Assembly: GCA_041640815.1 (NCBI GenBank) | Contig: JBEPZO010000003.1 | Coordinates: 1 to 64,000 of the forward strand | Length of the DNA: 64,000 nucleotides | From: JANWZL01 sp041640815 | GTDB taxonomy: Bacteria > Pseudomonadota > Gammaproteobacteria > Burkholderiales > Thiobacillaceae | Reading direction: 5' to 3' | Shown: positions 19,122 to 27,168 of the stretch, in pieces | Numbering within the stretch: the first letter of the stretch is position 1 | Layout of the letters: every line of letters begins with the position of its first letter | The notes under the pieces: model-generated | The model's database searches: none | Told to the model about the DNA's origin: nothing | What the model saw: the letters and a program-made list of their open reading frames with translations, nothing else | Made by a program: the position numbers and the translations under genes

Positions 19122-20798
19122 ATGAGCGACAGCGCCCCGGTGCAGCATTTCATCCGCTCGATCATCGAGCACGACCTGGCCAGCGGCAAGCACACCACAG
19201 TCGTCACCCGCTTTCCGCCGGAACCAAATGGCTACCTGCACATCGGTCATGCCAAGTCCATCTGCCTGAATTTCGGCCTCGCCCAAGATTACGGCGGCCG
19301 CTGCAACCTGCGCTTCGACGACACCAACCCGGAGAAAGAGACGCTGGAATACGCCGAGGCGATCCAGGAGGACGTGCGCTGGCTCGGTTTCGAGTGGGAT
19401 GGACCGGTGCGCTGGGCGTCGGACTATTTCCCGCAGCTCTACGAATATGCCGAAGAGCTGATTCGCAAGGGCCTGGCCTATGTGGACGAGCTCACCCCCG
19501 AGCAGATGCGCGAATATCGCGGCACCCTCACCGAGCCAGGCCGCCCGAGTCCCTGGCGGGAGCGCAGCGTCGAGGAGAACCTGGATCTCTTCCGCCGCAT
19601 GCGCGCCGGCGAGTTTCCCGATGGCTCCAAAACACTGCGCGCCAAGATCGACATGGCCAGCCCCAACATCAACCTGCGCGACCCGGTGCTCTACCGCATC
19701 AAGCGCACGCAGCACTTCCGCACCGGCAATGCCTGGGTGATCTACCCCATGTACGACTACACCCACTGCATCTCCGACGCGCTGGAGGGCATCACCCACT
19801 CCCTATGCACCCTGGAGTTCGAAGACCACCGACCGCTCTACGACTGGGTGCTGGACCACATCAGCATCGACTGCCACCCGCAGCAGATCGAGTTCTCACG
19901 CCTCGAGCTGCGCTACACCGTCACCAGCAAGCGCAAACTCAACCAGCTCGTCGCCGAAGGCCACGTCGCCGGCTGGGACGACCCGCGCCTGCCGACGCTC
20001 AGGGGGATGCGCCGGCGCGGCTACACGCCCGCGGGGATACGCGAGTTCATCCGCCGCATCGGCATCTCGAAATCGGAGAACATCGTCGACCTCTCGGTGC
20101 TCGAGGGCTGCATCCGTGAAGACCTCGAGGCCAAGGCGCCGCGGGTGATGGCGGTGCTTAAGCCACTGAAGGTGGTATTGACCAATTATCAAGAAGGGGT
20201 AAGCGGAAGCCGCGAGGCGGACTTCCATCCCAACCGTCCCGAATTCGGCCGCCGTGCAGTACCCTTACACCGCGAGATCTGGATCGAGCGCGACGATTTC
20301 ACCGAGACGCCGCCCGAAGGCTGGCAGCGCCTCACCCCTGGAGGAGAGGTGCGACTGCGCTACTCCTACGTCATCCGCTGCGATGAGGTGATCAAGAACG
20401 CCCAGGGCGAGGTGGTGGAACTGCGCTGCAGCATCGACCACGACACCCTGGGCAAGAACCCGCAAGGTCGCAAAGTCAAGGGGGTCATCCACTGGGTCTC
20501 CGCACTGCATGCCCTGCCGGCCGAGATACGGCTCTATGACCGGCTGTTCACCGACCCGGAGCCGGATGGCCACAAGGATCGCGATTTTCTCGACTTCCTC
20601 AACCCGCACTCCCTGGAGGTGGTGCAGGGTTGGGTAGAGGCTTGCGTGCGCGACGCGCCACCCGAGACCCACTACCAATTCGAACGCCTGGGCTATTTTT
20701 GCACTGACCGGCACGACCACCGCCCAGGCGAGCGGCTCGTGTTCAACCGCACCGTGACGCTGAAGGACTCCTGGGCGAAGGGACAGACGGGGCCCTGA
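19122..20798 (+). CDS. glnS: Glutaminyl-tRNA synthetase
   Basis: 558 residues. The class I signature PEPNGYLHIGHAKS and the KMSKS-type loop VTSKRKLNQLV are both present, with the GlnRS-specific anticodon-binding beta-barrels in the C-terminal half. ATG 19122 (MSDSAPVQHFIRSII) matches the family; a 19-codon upstream extension overlaps the divergent promoter region. It charges tRNA-Gln directly, so this organism does not depend only on the GatCAB transamidation route for glutamine. usp follows after 15 bases and cysS shortly after, so the three may be co-transcribed. Confidence 0.96.
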   Translation: MSDSAPVQHFIRSIIEHDLASGKHTTVVTRFPPEPNGYLHIGHAKSICLNFGLAQDYGGRCNLRFDDTNPEKETLEYAEAIQEDVRWLGFEWDGPVRWASDYFPQLYEYAEELIRKGLAYVDELTPEQMREYRGTLTEPGRPSPWRERSVEENLDLFRRMRAGEFPDGSKTLRAKIDMASPNINLRDPVLYRIKRTQHFRTGNAWVIYPMYDYTHCISDALEGITHSLCTLEFEDHRPLYDWVLDHISIDCHPQQIEFSRLELRYTVTSKRKLNQLVAEGHVAGWDDPRLPTLRGMRRRGYTPAGIREFIRRIGISKSENIVDLSVLEGCIREDLEAKAPRVMAVLKPLKVVLTNYQEGVSGSREADFHPNRPEFGRRAVPLHREIWIERDDFTETPPEGWQRLTPGGEVRLRYSYVIRCDEVIKNAQGEVVELRCSIDHDTLGKNPQGRKVKGVIHWVSALHALPAEIRLYDRLFTDPEPDGHKDRDFLDFLNPHSLEVVQGWVEACVRDAPPETHYQFERLGYFCTDRHDHRPGERLVFNRTVTLKDSWAKGQTGP

Positions 20799-20813
20799 CG
20801 CGGGAGCGATCCG

Positions 20814-21257
20814 ATGTTCAGGCGCATTTTGGTGGCCATGGATGGCAGCGACGCGGCACGGCGCGGCCTGGACCTCGCCATTCAGCTGGCGCGCGAGGGC
20901 AATGGCGAGCTGATGCTCTTGCATGTCTGCCAGCCGCCTTTACCCCTGGCGGTCAACGGCGACTGGACCATGCCTGCCCTCCCACCGCAGCCGCAGCGTG
21001 AGGTGGGCGCGCGCCTGTTGAAGGCTGCGCAGGAGACTTGCCGCCACGCAGGTGTCCGCGCCGAAACCCGCCTCGTGGATGCCGACGGGCGCGGTATCGG
21101 CCCCCTCATCTCGGAGACGGCAGCCGCTTGGCAGGCCGACCTGATCGTCGCAGGCAGCCATGCACGGCGCGGCCTGGACCGCTTGCTACTGGGCAGTGTG
21201 GCAGAGGGCATCCTGCGCACGGCACGCCTCCCCGTCCTGTTGCTGCCCTTAAGCTAG
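20814..21257 (+). CDS. Universal stress protein (UspA family)
   Basis: 147 residues, one Usp domain. The start RILVAMDGSDAA and the ATP-binding signature G-x2-G-x9-G-(S/T) are visible in the segment GSHARRGLDRLLLGSVAE. This places it with ATP-binding Usp proteins of the UspFG/MJ0577 type. Function is generic stress tolerance with no defined substrate. GGGAG precedes the ATG. It is squeezed between glnS (15 bases) and cysS (7 bases), suggesting an operon. Confidence 0.88.
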   Translation: MFRRILVAMDGSDAARRGLDLAIQLAREGNGELMLLHVCQPPLPLAVNGDWTMPALPPQPQREVGARLLKAAQETCRHAGVRAETRLVDADGRGIGPLISETAAAWQADLIVAGSHARRGLDRLLLGSVAEGILRTARLPVLLLPLS

Positions 21258-21264
21258 GATCGTC

Positions 21265-22641
21265 ATGCTCACCCTTTACAACTCCCTTAGCCGTAAAAAA
21301 GAGGTCTTTACCCCCATCACGCCCGGGCAGGTACGCATGTACGTCTGCGGCATGACCGTCTACGACTACTGCCACCTGGGACATGCGCGCGTGTTGGTGG
21401 TGTTCGACATGGTCGTCCGCTGGCTGAGGGCCTCGGGCTACACGGTCACCTATGTGCGCAACATCACCGACATCGATGACAAGATCATCAAACGCGCGCA
21501 GGAAAACGGTGAGCCCTACACCGCCCTCACCGAGCGTTACATTCGCGCCATGCACGAGGACGAACAGGCCCTCAATGTGCTGCCGCCGGATCGCGAGCCG
21601 CGCGCGACCGAATACATCGGCAAGATGCTGGACATGATCCAGCGCTTAATCGACCGCGGCCACGCCTATATCGCTGAAAATGGCGACGTCTATTACGCCG
21701 TGCGCAGCTATCCGCCCTACGGCCAACTGTCCGGTAAGTCGCTCGACGACCTCATTGCCGGTGAGCGGGTCGAGGTGGACCCGCACAAGCGCGACCCGCT
21801 CGACTTCGTGCTCTGGAAGGCGGCCAAACCCGGCGAGCCGTCCTGGCCGTCGCCCTGGGGACCGGGGCGGCCCGGCTGGCACATCGAGTGCTCGGCCATG
21901 GGCACCGATCTGCTCGGCCCGCACTTCGACATCCACGGCGGCGGCCAGGACCTGCAATTCCCCCACCACGAAAACGAGATCGCCCAGTCGGAAGGGGCCT
22001 ACGGTTGCAAATTCGTCAACTACTGGCTGCACAACGGCTTCGTGCGCGTGGACAACGAAAAGATGTCCAAGAGCCTGGGCAATTTCTTCACCATCCGCGA
22101 GGTGATCGCCCGCTATCACCCAGAAGTCGTGCGCTTTTTCATCCTGCGCGCCCACTACCGTAGTCCGCTCAATTATTCCGACCAGCACTTGGCGGATGCT
22201 AAGAGTGCCCTGTCGCGGCTATACCTAGCGCTGCGTGGCTTGGAGGCCGAGGTCGCGCCGATCGACTGGCAATCACCCTATGCCGCACGCTTCAAAGCGG
22301 CCATGGACGACGACTTCAACACGCCCGAGGCCCTGGCCGTGCTCTTTGAACTTGCCAATGAGCTCAACAAACACCGCAGCGCCGAGCTCGCCGGGCAGCT
22401 CAAGGCATTGGGCGGCGTGCTCGGTCTGCTGCAACGCCCCCCTGAAGAGTTCTTACGGGCAGCGAGCGCTAAAAGCGGCTCGGATTACTCCGAGGTGCGC
22501 ATCGAGGCGCTGATCCGCGAGCGTCTCGAGGCGCGCCGCGCCAAGGACTACAAGCGAGCGGATGCCATCCGTGACGAGCTGAAGGCAGCCGGCATCGTGC
22601 TCGAAGACACGCCCTCCGGCACGACCTGGCGGCGCGCCTAA
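21265..22641 (+). CDS. cysS: Cysteinyl-tRNA synthetase
   Basis: 458 residues. Motifs: HLGH (class I HIGH), EKMSKSLGNF, and zinc ligands in VCGMTVYD, WHIECSAMG and HHENE. The C-terminal DALR-like domain is present. It attaches cysteine to tRNA-Cys in the cytosol. It follows usp by 7 bases. The next gene on this strand is separated by a 118-base gap that holds a nested hairpin. Confidence 0.96.
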   Translation: MLTLYNSLSRKKEVFTPITPGQVRMYVCGMTVYDYCHLGHARVLVVFDMVVRWLRASGYTVTYVRNITDIDDKIIKRAQENGEPYTALTERYIRAMHEDEQALNVLPPDREPRATEYIGKMLDMIQRLIDRGHAYIAENGDVYYAVRSYPPYGQLSGKSLDDLIAGERVEVDPHKRDPLDFVLWKAAKPGEPSWPSPWGPGRPGWHIECSAMGTDLLGPHFDIHGGGQDLQFPHHENEIAQSEGAYGCKFVNYWLHNGFVRVDNEKMSKSLGNFFTIREVIARYHPEVVRFFILRAHYRSPLNYSDQHLADAKSALSRLYLALRGLEAEVAPIDWQSPYAARFKAAMDDDFNTPEALAVLFELANELNKHRSAELAGQLKALGGVLGLLQRPPEEFLRAASAKSGSDYSEVRIEALIRERLEARRAKDYKRADAIRDELKAAGIVLEDTPSGTTWRRA

Positions 22642-22643
22642 GA

Positions 22644-22709
22644 AAACGCTAAAAAAGCCGCAAGCGGGATGGAGGACCCGCAGCGGCTTGCCGCGAGACA
22701 CTAGCGTTT
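22644..22709. repeat. Nested inverted repeats between cysS and the MBL gene (structured RNA or bidirectional terminator)
   Basis: The outer arms AAACGCTA (22644-22651) and TAGCGTTT (22702-22709) pair perfectly. Inside them AAGCCGC (22655-22661) pairs with GCGGCTT (22683-22689), and inside that GCGGG pairs with CCCGC. Read on the minus strand the middle stem is followed by six T residues, like an intrinsic terminator, yet no minus-strand gene is seen to its right. On the plus strand there is no T-run. Confidence 0.6.
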
Positions 22710-22759
22710 CCCTTAGACTTTGAGACTAACAAGGTCATCAGTTGGTGCGCACATAAGTC

Positions 22760-23437
22760 ATGCGTTATCGCATCCTGCCTGTCACCCCCTTCGCGCAGAA
22801 CTGCACCCTCCTGTGGTGCGAGGCGACCGGCCGCGCCGCGCTCATCGATCCAGGCGGCGAGGCAGAACGACTCCTGGCTGCGGTCGCCAGCGAGGGGGTG
22901 ACCCTGGAGCGGCTGCTGCTCACGCATGGCCACTTGGACCACGTGGGCGCTGCGTTGGAATTGTCGCGGCGGCTTAACCTGCCGATCGAGGGGCCGCATG
23001 CCGCCGACGCCTTCTGGCTGGAGCAGCTGCCGCAGCAGGCGGCCTTGTTCGGTTTCCCGCCCGCAGAGCCCTTCGAGCCTCACCGCTGGCTTGCGGATGG
23101 CGATACGGTGCGCATTGGCAATTTGTGCCTTGACGTGATCCATTGCCCGGGCCACACGCCCGGCCACGTCGTCTTTTACCACCCGGCCAGCCGCCTCGCC
23201 TTCGTCGGCGACGTGCTCTTTAAGGGCAGCATCGGTCGCACGGATTTCCCCTTTAGCGACACTCAAACACTGCTTCGGTCCATTCACGATAAGCTTCTCT
23301 CTTTGGGAGATGACATCAGCTTCGTACCCGGGCACGGTCCACAGTCATGCTTCGGCGATGAGCGTCGACATAATCCCTACCTGCAGAAATCGTTGCCTGC
23401 TCAGCATCTAGCCTCTAGTACGGGTGCAAACGCTTGA
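22760..23437 (+). CDS. Metallo-beta-lactamase-fold hydrolase (glyoxalase II-like)
   Basis: 225 residues. Metal-binding THGHLDH (HxHxDH) is near residue 56, followed by a second His in CPGHTPGH, the Asp in FVGDVLFKGSIGRTD and the last His in PGHGP. This is the YcbL-type subgroup of the glyoxalase II family. Likely roles: thioester hydrolysis such as S-lactoylglutathione, or persulfide chemistry. The sequence alone does not choose, and the sulfur-oxidiser setting makes the second option worth keeping. It stands alone after cysS. Confidence 0.85.
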   Translation: MRYRILPVTPFAQNCTLLWCEATGRAALIDPGGEAERLLAAVASEGVTLERLLLTHGHLDHVGAALELSRRLNLPIEGPHAADAFWLEQLPQQAALFGFPPAEPFEPHRWLADGDTVRIGNLCLDVIHCPGHTPGHVVFYHPASRLAFVGDVLFKGSIGRTDFPFSDTQTLLRSIHDKLLSLGDDISFVPGHGPQSCFGDERRHNPYLQKSLPAQHLASSTGANA

Positions 23438-23605
23438 AAGCTGCCTAGGCGCGCGGTTTCCCTGTAGGTTGGTCTGCTACAGTATCTCCCCCACGCAGGC
23501 GCCACCTAGTTTACGATTGCGATCAGGACTATAAGAACATAAGAATATTAATAGATTACTAGATTTTCTTTGCTGGTAGCAGTAGCATAAATAGGATTGT
23601 TATCG

Positions 23606-24763
23606 ATGACTGCACCCAAAATGATTAAGACTGCCTCTGTTTTGTTGTTCGCGCTGCTTCTTGTTGCCTGCAGCAAGGAGCAACAGGCTACGCATGCAAC
23701 GCAAACGCCCGCTATCAACGCTGACATCACTCAAGGTCGTAATCTCGCACAAGCCAAGTGCAGTAACTGTCATGGGCTTGATGGGCGTGGGCGAGAGCCA
23801 CGCATCCCACACTTGGCGGGGCAAAAGCTAGGCTATCTCAAGCTGGCCATGCGCGAATATCGCACTGGTGATAGATCGCACATTGCGTTAAAGCAGCTTT
23901 TCTCTGAGCTTTCCGAAACCGAACTCGATAGCGTGGCCGCCTACTATGCCAGCCTCCCGCCAATCGCCCCGGCTAAGATTAACAGCAAAACGGCCGCAGC
24001 TACGGATGCTCTCCAAGCTGGCCGGGCCGCCGCTGCTGCCTGCGGCGTGTGCCATGGTGAGGACGGTAACTCTAAGCTAGCTGGCACGCCTAGCTTGGCC
24101 GGTCAACATCGCGACTACCTCCTCGCTGCGATGCAGGCCTACATAGACGGTACGCGTAAGCACACCGTAATGTACACACAGCTGACCGCTCTGGATACGG
24201 CGACGCTGCAAAATCTGGCCCAATACTATGCCGCGCAGCCGGCCAAGGCTGTGCAGCGTGTAATCACCGGTGATGTGAAAGCGGGTGAACGTCTAAGCGC
24301 CGCCTGCGGTGGCTGCCATGGACTGCAAGGTCAGACCGTAGATGCGCATACCCCAGCCTTGGCTGGACAAGACCCGGAATACCTCATCGCCAGCATGCAA
24401 GCCTACCGTGATGGCAGTCGTATCCATGCCGAGATGAAGGAATTACTCCAAGCCATGAACACCACTGAACTCGGACACATCGCAGCCTACTATGCTGCTC
24501 AAACACCGCGCCAAGGACATGCCATCGCCAGCCTCTCCGCCAGCGAGTGGGTCAAGCGCTGCGATCGCTGCCATACACCGGCTGCTGACAATCCCCTCGT
24601 CCCCCGCATCGCGGGCCAGCAGCACGATTATTTGGCCCATGTATTGCGCGATTACCGTGAGAGTAAGCGCAAACAGTCGGTCATGCATGCCATGGTGGCG
24701 CCGTTAAGCGACGCAGATATTGAGGGTATCGCTGCCTACTATTCGAGCCTTGGCCCGCGCTAG
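23606..24763 (+). CDS. Four-domain (tetrahaem) cytochrome c lipoprotein, c4-like
   Basis: 385 residues from ATG 23606 (AGGA 8 bases upstream). A signal peptide ends in lipobox LLVAC, so Cys22 is probably lipidated. Four class I cytochrome domains follow, with haem sites CSNCH (52-56), CGVCH (146-150), CGGCH (234-238) and CDRCH (319-323). The layout looks like two c4-type dihaem units in tandem. Expected axial Mets are visible in domain 2 (HTVMYTQ), domain 3 (HAEMKEL) and domain 4 (QSVMHAM), but domain 1 reads HIALKQL. Inference: a membrane-tethered periplasmic electron carrier, possibly between sulfur oxidation and terminal oxidases. Base composition looks more AT-rich than its neighbours. 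Confidence 0.88.
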   Translation: MTAPKMIKTASVLLFALLLVACSKEQQATHATQTPAINADITQGRNLAQAKCSNCHGLDGRGREPRIPHLAGQKLGYLKLAMREYRTGDRSHIALKQLFSELSETELDSVAAYYASLPPIAPAKINSKTAAATDALQAGRAAAAACGVCHGEDGNSKLAGTPSLAGQHRDYLLAAMQAYIDGTRKHTVMYTQLTALDTATLQNLAQYYAAQPAKAVQRVITGDVKAGERLSAACGGCHGLQGQTVDAHTPALAGQDPEYLIASMQAYRDGSRIHAEMKELLQAMNTTELGHIAAYYAAQTPRQGHAIASLSASEWVKRCDRCHTPAADNPLVPRIAGQQHDYLAHVLRDYRESKRKQSVMHAMVAPLSDADIEGIAAYYSSLGPR

Positions 24764-24954
24764 AAGACTCTGACATGGATCGCCAAGCGCATTAGCTGTG
24801 AATGCCGTTATGCTACCGCGCTCGAGCGCATGCGTCTGACCGCACCCCAAAAAACCAGTAGGTACCAATGCTCTATTGACACCCCTCTACCCCTCTCCAA
24901 TGGCCGGGGAAGAAACTCTGCTCATTTCCGCCGAGGTATTGGTGATCGACGGCC

Positions 24955-25608
24955 TTATGTATCGCCGAGCAATAGCTTCACCTCGCGCAGCAGCGCTGCC
25001 ACCTCTAGACTGGCAATGGCTGCACGGTGGCCTAAGGCGTTAATCGTGCAACCAAGTGCGGCAGCCTGGCGGTAGGCGGTGCGGCTTTTGAGCTGGGCGG
25101 CAAGCATCGGGATGCCGAACTCGGCCAGCATGCCCAGTACCTCTTGCGCCAGCAGGGTGTTGAGCTGTGCCTGGTTGACGACGAGGCGTGCCTGAAGTGT
25201 GGGATTTTTGTGCCGGGCGCGGGCGATGGCCTCGCGGATGCGCAGGCTGGCCCACAAGTCGAGTGGCGAAGGGATGACTGGCACCAAGGCGAGATCGGCC
25301 AAGCGCAGGGCGCTATCGGTGACCGGAGCGCTGGCGTGCGGCGGGCTGTCGATGACGATGTAGTCGTAATCGGCGAGGCGCTTGCGTAGTTGTTTGTGCA
25401 GCTTGCCCGCCTCGTCTGAAAAATCCTCGACCGTGGCGGGGAAGCCCCTGCCCGCCCGCGCCCAGTGCAAGGCGGTGTTCTGCGGGTCGGCATCGGCAAC
25501 GAGGACCTTGGCGCCCGCGTCGGCCAGGGCACCGGCCAGCAACATCGCCAGGGTGGACTTGCCCGCGCCACCTTTCTGGTTGACGACGGCGATGACGCGG
25601 GCGGTCAT
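24955..25608 (-). CDS. ParA/MinD-like ATPase
   Basis: 217 residues. Deviant Walker A KGGAGKST near residue 12, DADPQNTALHW and the Walker A' segment VIDSPPHA are those of ParA/Soj-type P-loop ATPases. There is no N-terminal DNA-binding extension, so it is of the small ParA/PpfA/ParC kind often used to position cellular cargo. No parB or parS candidate is adjacent. Its start overlaps the stop of the HTH-ferredoxin-reductase-like gene by four bases (ATGA), which argues for joint function with that unusual protein. Confidence 0.88.
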   Translation of the reverse strand: MTARVIAVVNQKGGAGKSTLAMLLAGALADAGAKVLVADADPQNTALHWARAGRGFPATVEDFSDEAGKLHKQLRKRLADYDYIVIDSPPHASAPVTDSALRLADLALVPVIPSPLDLWASLRIREAIARARHKNPTLQARLVVNQAQLNTLLAQEVLGMLAEFGIPMLAAQLKSRTAYRQAAALGCTINALGHRAAIASLEVAALLREVKLLLGDT

Positions 25609-27059
25609 GGGATGGCTTCGCCGTGCCAGCCGAGCGGTGAGAGTCCTCTGGCCATGGCCCCGTCGCGCAGGTGGTGCAGGAACTCCGAGGGACCGGCAGC
25701 GTAGAGGTCGGCATGGCTCAAATCGCTGTGTGCGGCGAGGATGCGTTCGGCGGCATGGCGGGCACCGCCTTCGGCCCTGAGGGCGGTGTAGCTGAAATTG
25801 TCCAGCGCGTCGGCCCAGGAGCGGCATAGATTGTCCTGATAGTGAGGAAGAGTATCTGCCACCCAGTACAGCTGCATGCGCTCGGCCATCTCCAGCGACA
25901 TGGCGTGTTGCACGAGGCTCTTGATGGGGGCGAAACCCTCGTCCCAGGCCGCGAAGATCACCGACCGGCGAGAATCCATGTTGATGACGAAGCTGCCATG
26001 CGGCCCTTCGATGATGACAGGGGCCTCCTTGCGCAGCTCCTCGAACACCTTGCGCGCGAAGGGGCGGTTGTCGCGGCGCACATGCAGCTCGATGTGCCGG
26101 TCCTCGCAGGGGCAGCTGGCGATGTAATAGTCGCCGCTCACACCATCGGCGGTGAGGCGGATACGCTGGCCGGCCAGGAAACGCAGGCGCTGGCTGCGCG
26201 GGGTGGTCAAGTGCAAGGCGGCGACAGCCTCGTCGAACAGCTCGATGGCCTTGACCTTGGTGGGGATGCGTTGCAGGGGGATGTCGCTGGCGCCGGCGAC
26301 GCTGGCCTCGATGACGATATCCGTCACCGCCGTGTAAGCGCACATCAGAAAAACGTTGTTCGCCTTTTCCGACGCTTTGAGCGCGAAGTCGTGCGGATGC
26401 ACCTTCTTGATCTCGCCGGCGAGCAAGCGCGCCCGGCACTCGCCGCAGTTGCCGTTGCTACAGCCGTAGTTGAGCGGGATGCCGGCGCGCAAGGCCGCAT
26501 CCAGGATGGTGTCGGCCCCCTCGACGAAGAACTCGTGACCCGAGGGTTGAACCTTGACTTGCGCTGAGACGATGCGCATTGCGCTCTCCTTCTCTAGCAG
26601 GAGCCGTTGCCGCTCCGCCTGCTCGGGCGCGGCCTGGAGCTGGCCGCGCAACCACTGTTTGAGTGCGCTCACCGCCTGGGCCGTGTCCGTGCCGCCGGTA
26701 TCGACCAGATCGTCGAGCTTGCGCAGCGTCCAGTCGAAGAGTTGTTCATAGTGCGTCAGCAAGGACTTGGCGGCGGCATATTCGCTGGACAGGTCGAACA
26801 GCCGGTCCGCCAGCACCTCGCGGTCTGGCAGCGCCCGCTCGAAGATGCGCTTGGCGAAGGCCTTGCGCTTGATCTCTTCGACGCGCTGATATTCGCCGTC
26901 GTCCTCCCATTTGACATCGGGGAAGACGCGCAGCAGCTCATCCATCTCCACCTCGCCATCGTAGGTCTTGAGCTCGCCGGTCTTGATCATGTGCTGCAAG
27001 GTCGCACGCGGGATGCCGACCAGGCGGGCGACGCGGGATAAGGAGAAGGTGTGCGCCAT
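25605..27059 (-). CDS. HTH / 2Fe-2S ferredoxin / degenerate flavoreductase fusion protein
   Basis: 484 residues in four parts. About 1-50 is a MerR/excisionase-like helix-turn-helix (FSLSRVARLVGIPRATLQHM ...). About 55-165 is a helical segment. About 167-255 is a plant-type ferredoxin domain with C-x4-C-x2-C in GCSNGNCGEC and a fourth Cys in FLMCAYTA. About 260-484 is a ferredoxin-NADP reductase-like domain. In the last part the usual FAD motif RxYS is GDYY, and the usual GGTG before FAPIK is replaced by WDEG. Inference: a redox-sensing or regulatory protein rather than a standard reductase. It overlaps the ParA gene and is divergent from recJ. Confidence 0.8.
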   Translation of the reverse strand: MAHTFSLSRVARLVGIPRATLQHMIKTGELKTYDGEVEMDELLRVFPDVKWEDDGEYQRVEEIKRKAFAKRIFERALPDREVLADRLFDLSSEYAAAKSLLTHYEQLFDWTLRKLDDLVDTGGTDTAQAVSALKQWLRGQLQAAPEQAERQRLLLEKESAMRIVSAQVKVQPSGHEFFVEGADTILDAALRAGIPLNYGCSNGNCGECRARLLAGEIKKVHPHDFALKASEKANNVFLMCAYTAVTDIVIEASVAGASDIPLQRIPTKVKAIELFDEAVAALHLTTPRSQRLRFLAGQRIRLTADGVSGDYYIASCPCEDRHIELHVRRDNRPFARKVFEELRKEAPVIIEGPHGSFVINMDSRRSVIFAAWDEGFAPIKSLVQHAMSLEMAERMQLYWVADTLPHYQDNLCRSWADALDNFSYTALRAEGGARHAAERILAAHSDLSHADLYAAGPSEFLHHLRDGAMARGLSPLGWHGEAIP

Positions 27060-27168
27060 ACCTCGATGATAGTACGTCAGGCCAGGCTAAGGGGATTCCC
27101 CAAGTGCGGCGGATACGCTTTAATCCCCTCCCATCCCCCATCACCCTGCCCTCCATGTCCCATCCCCC

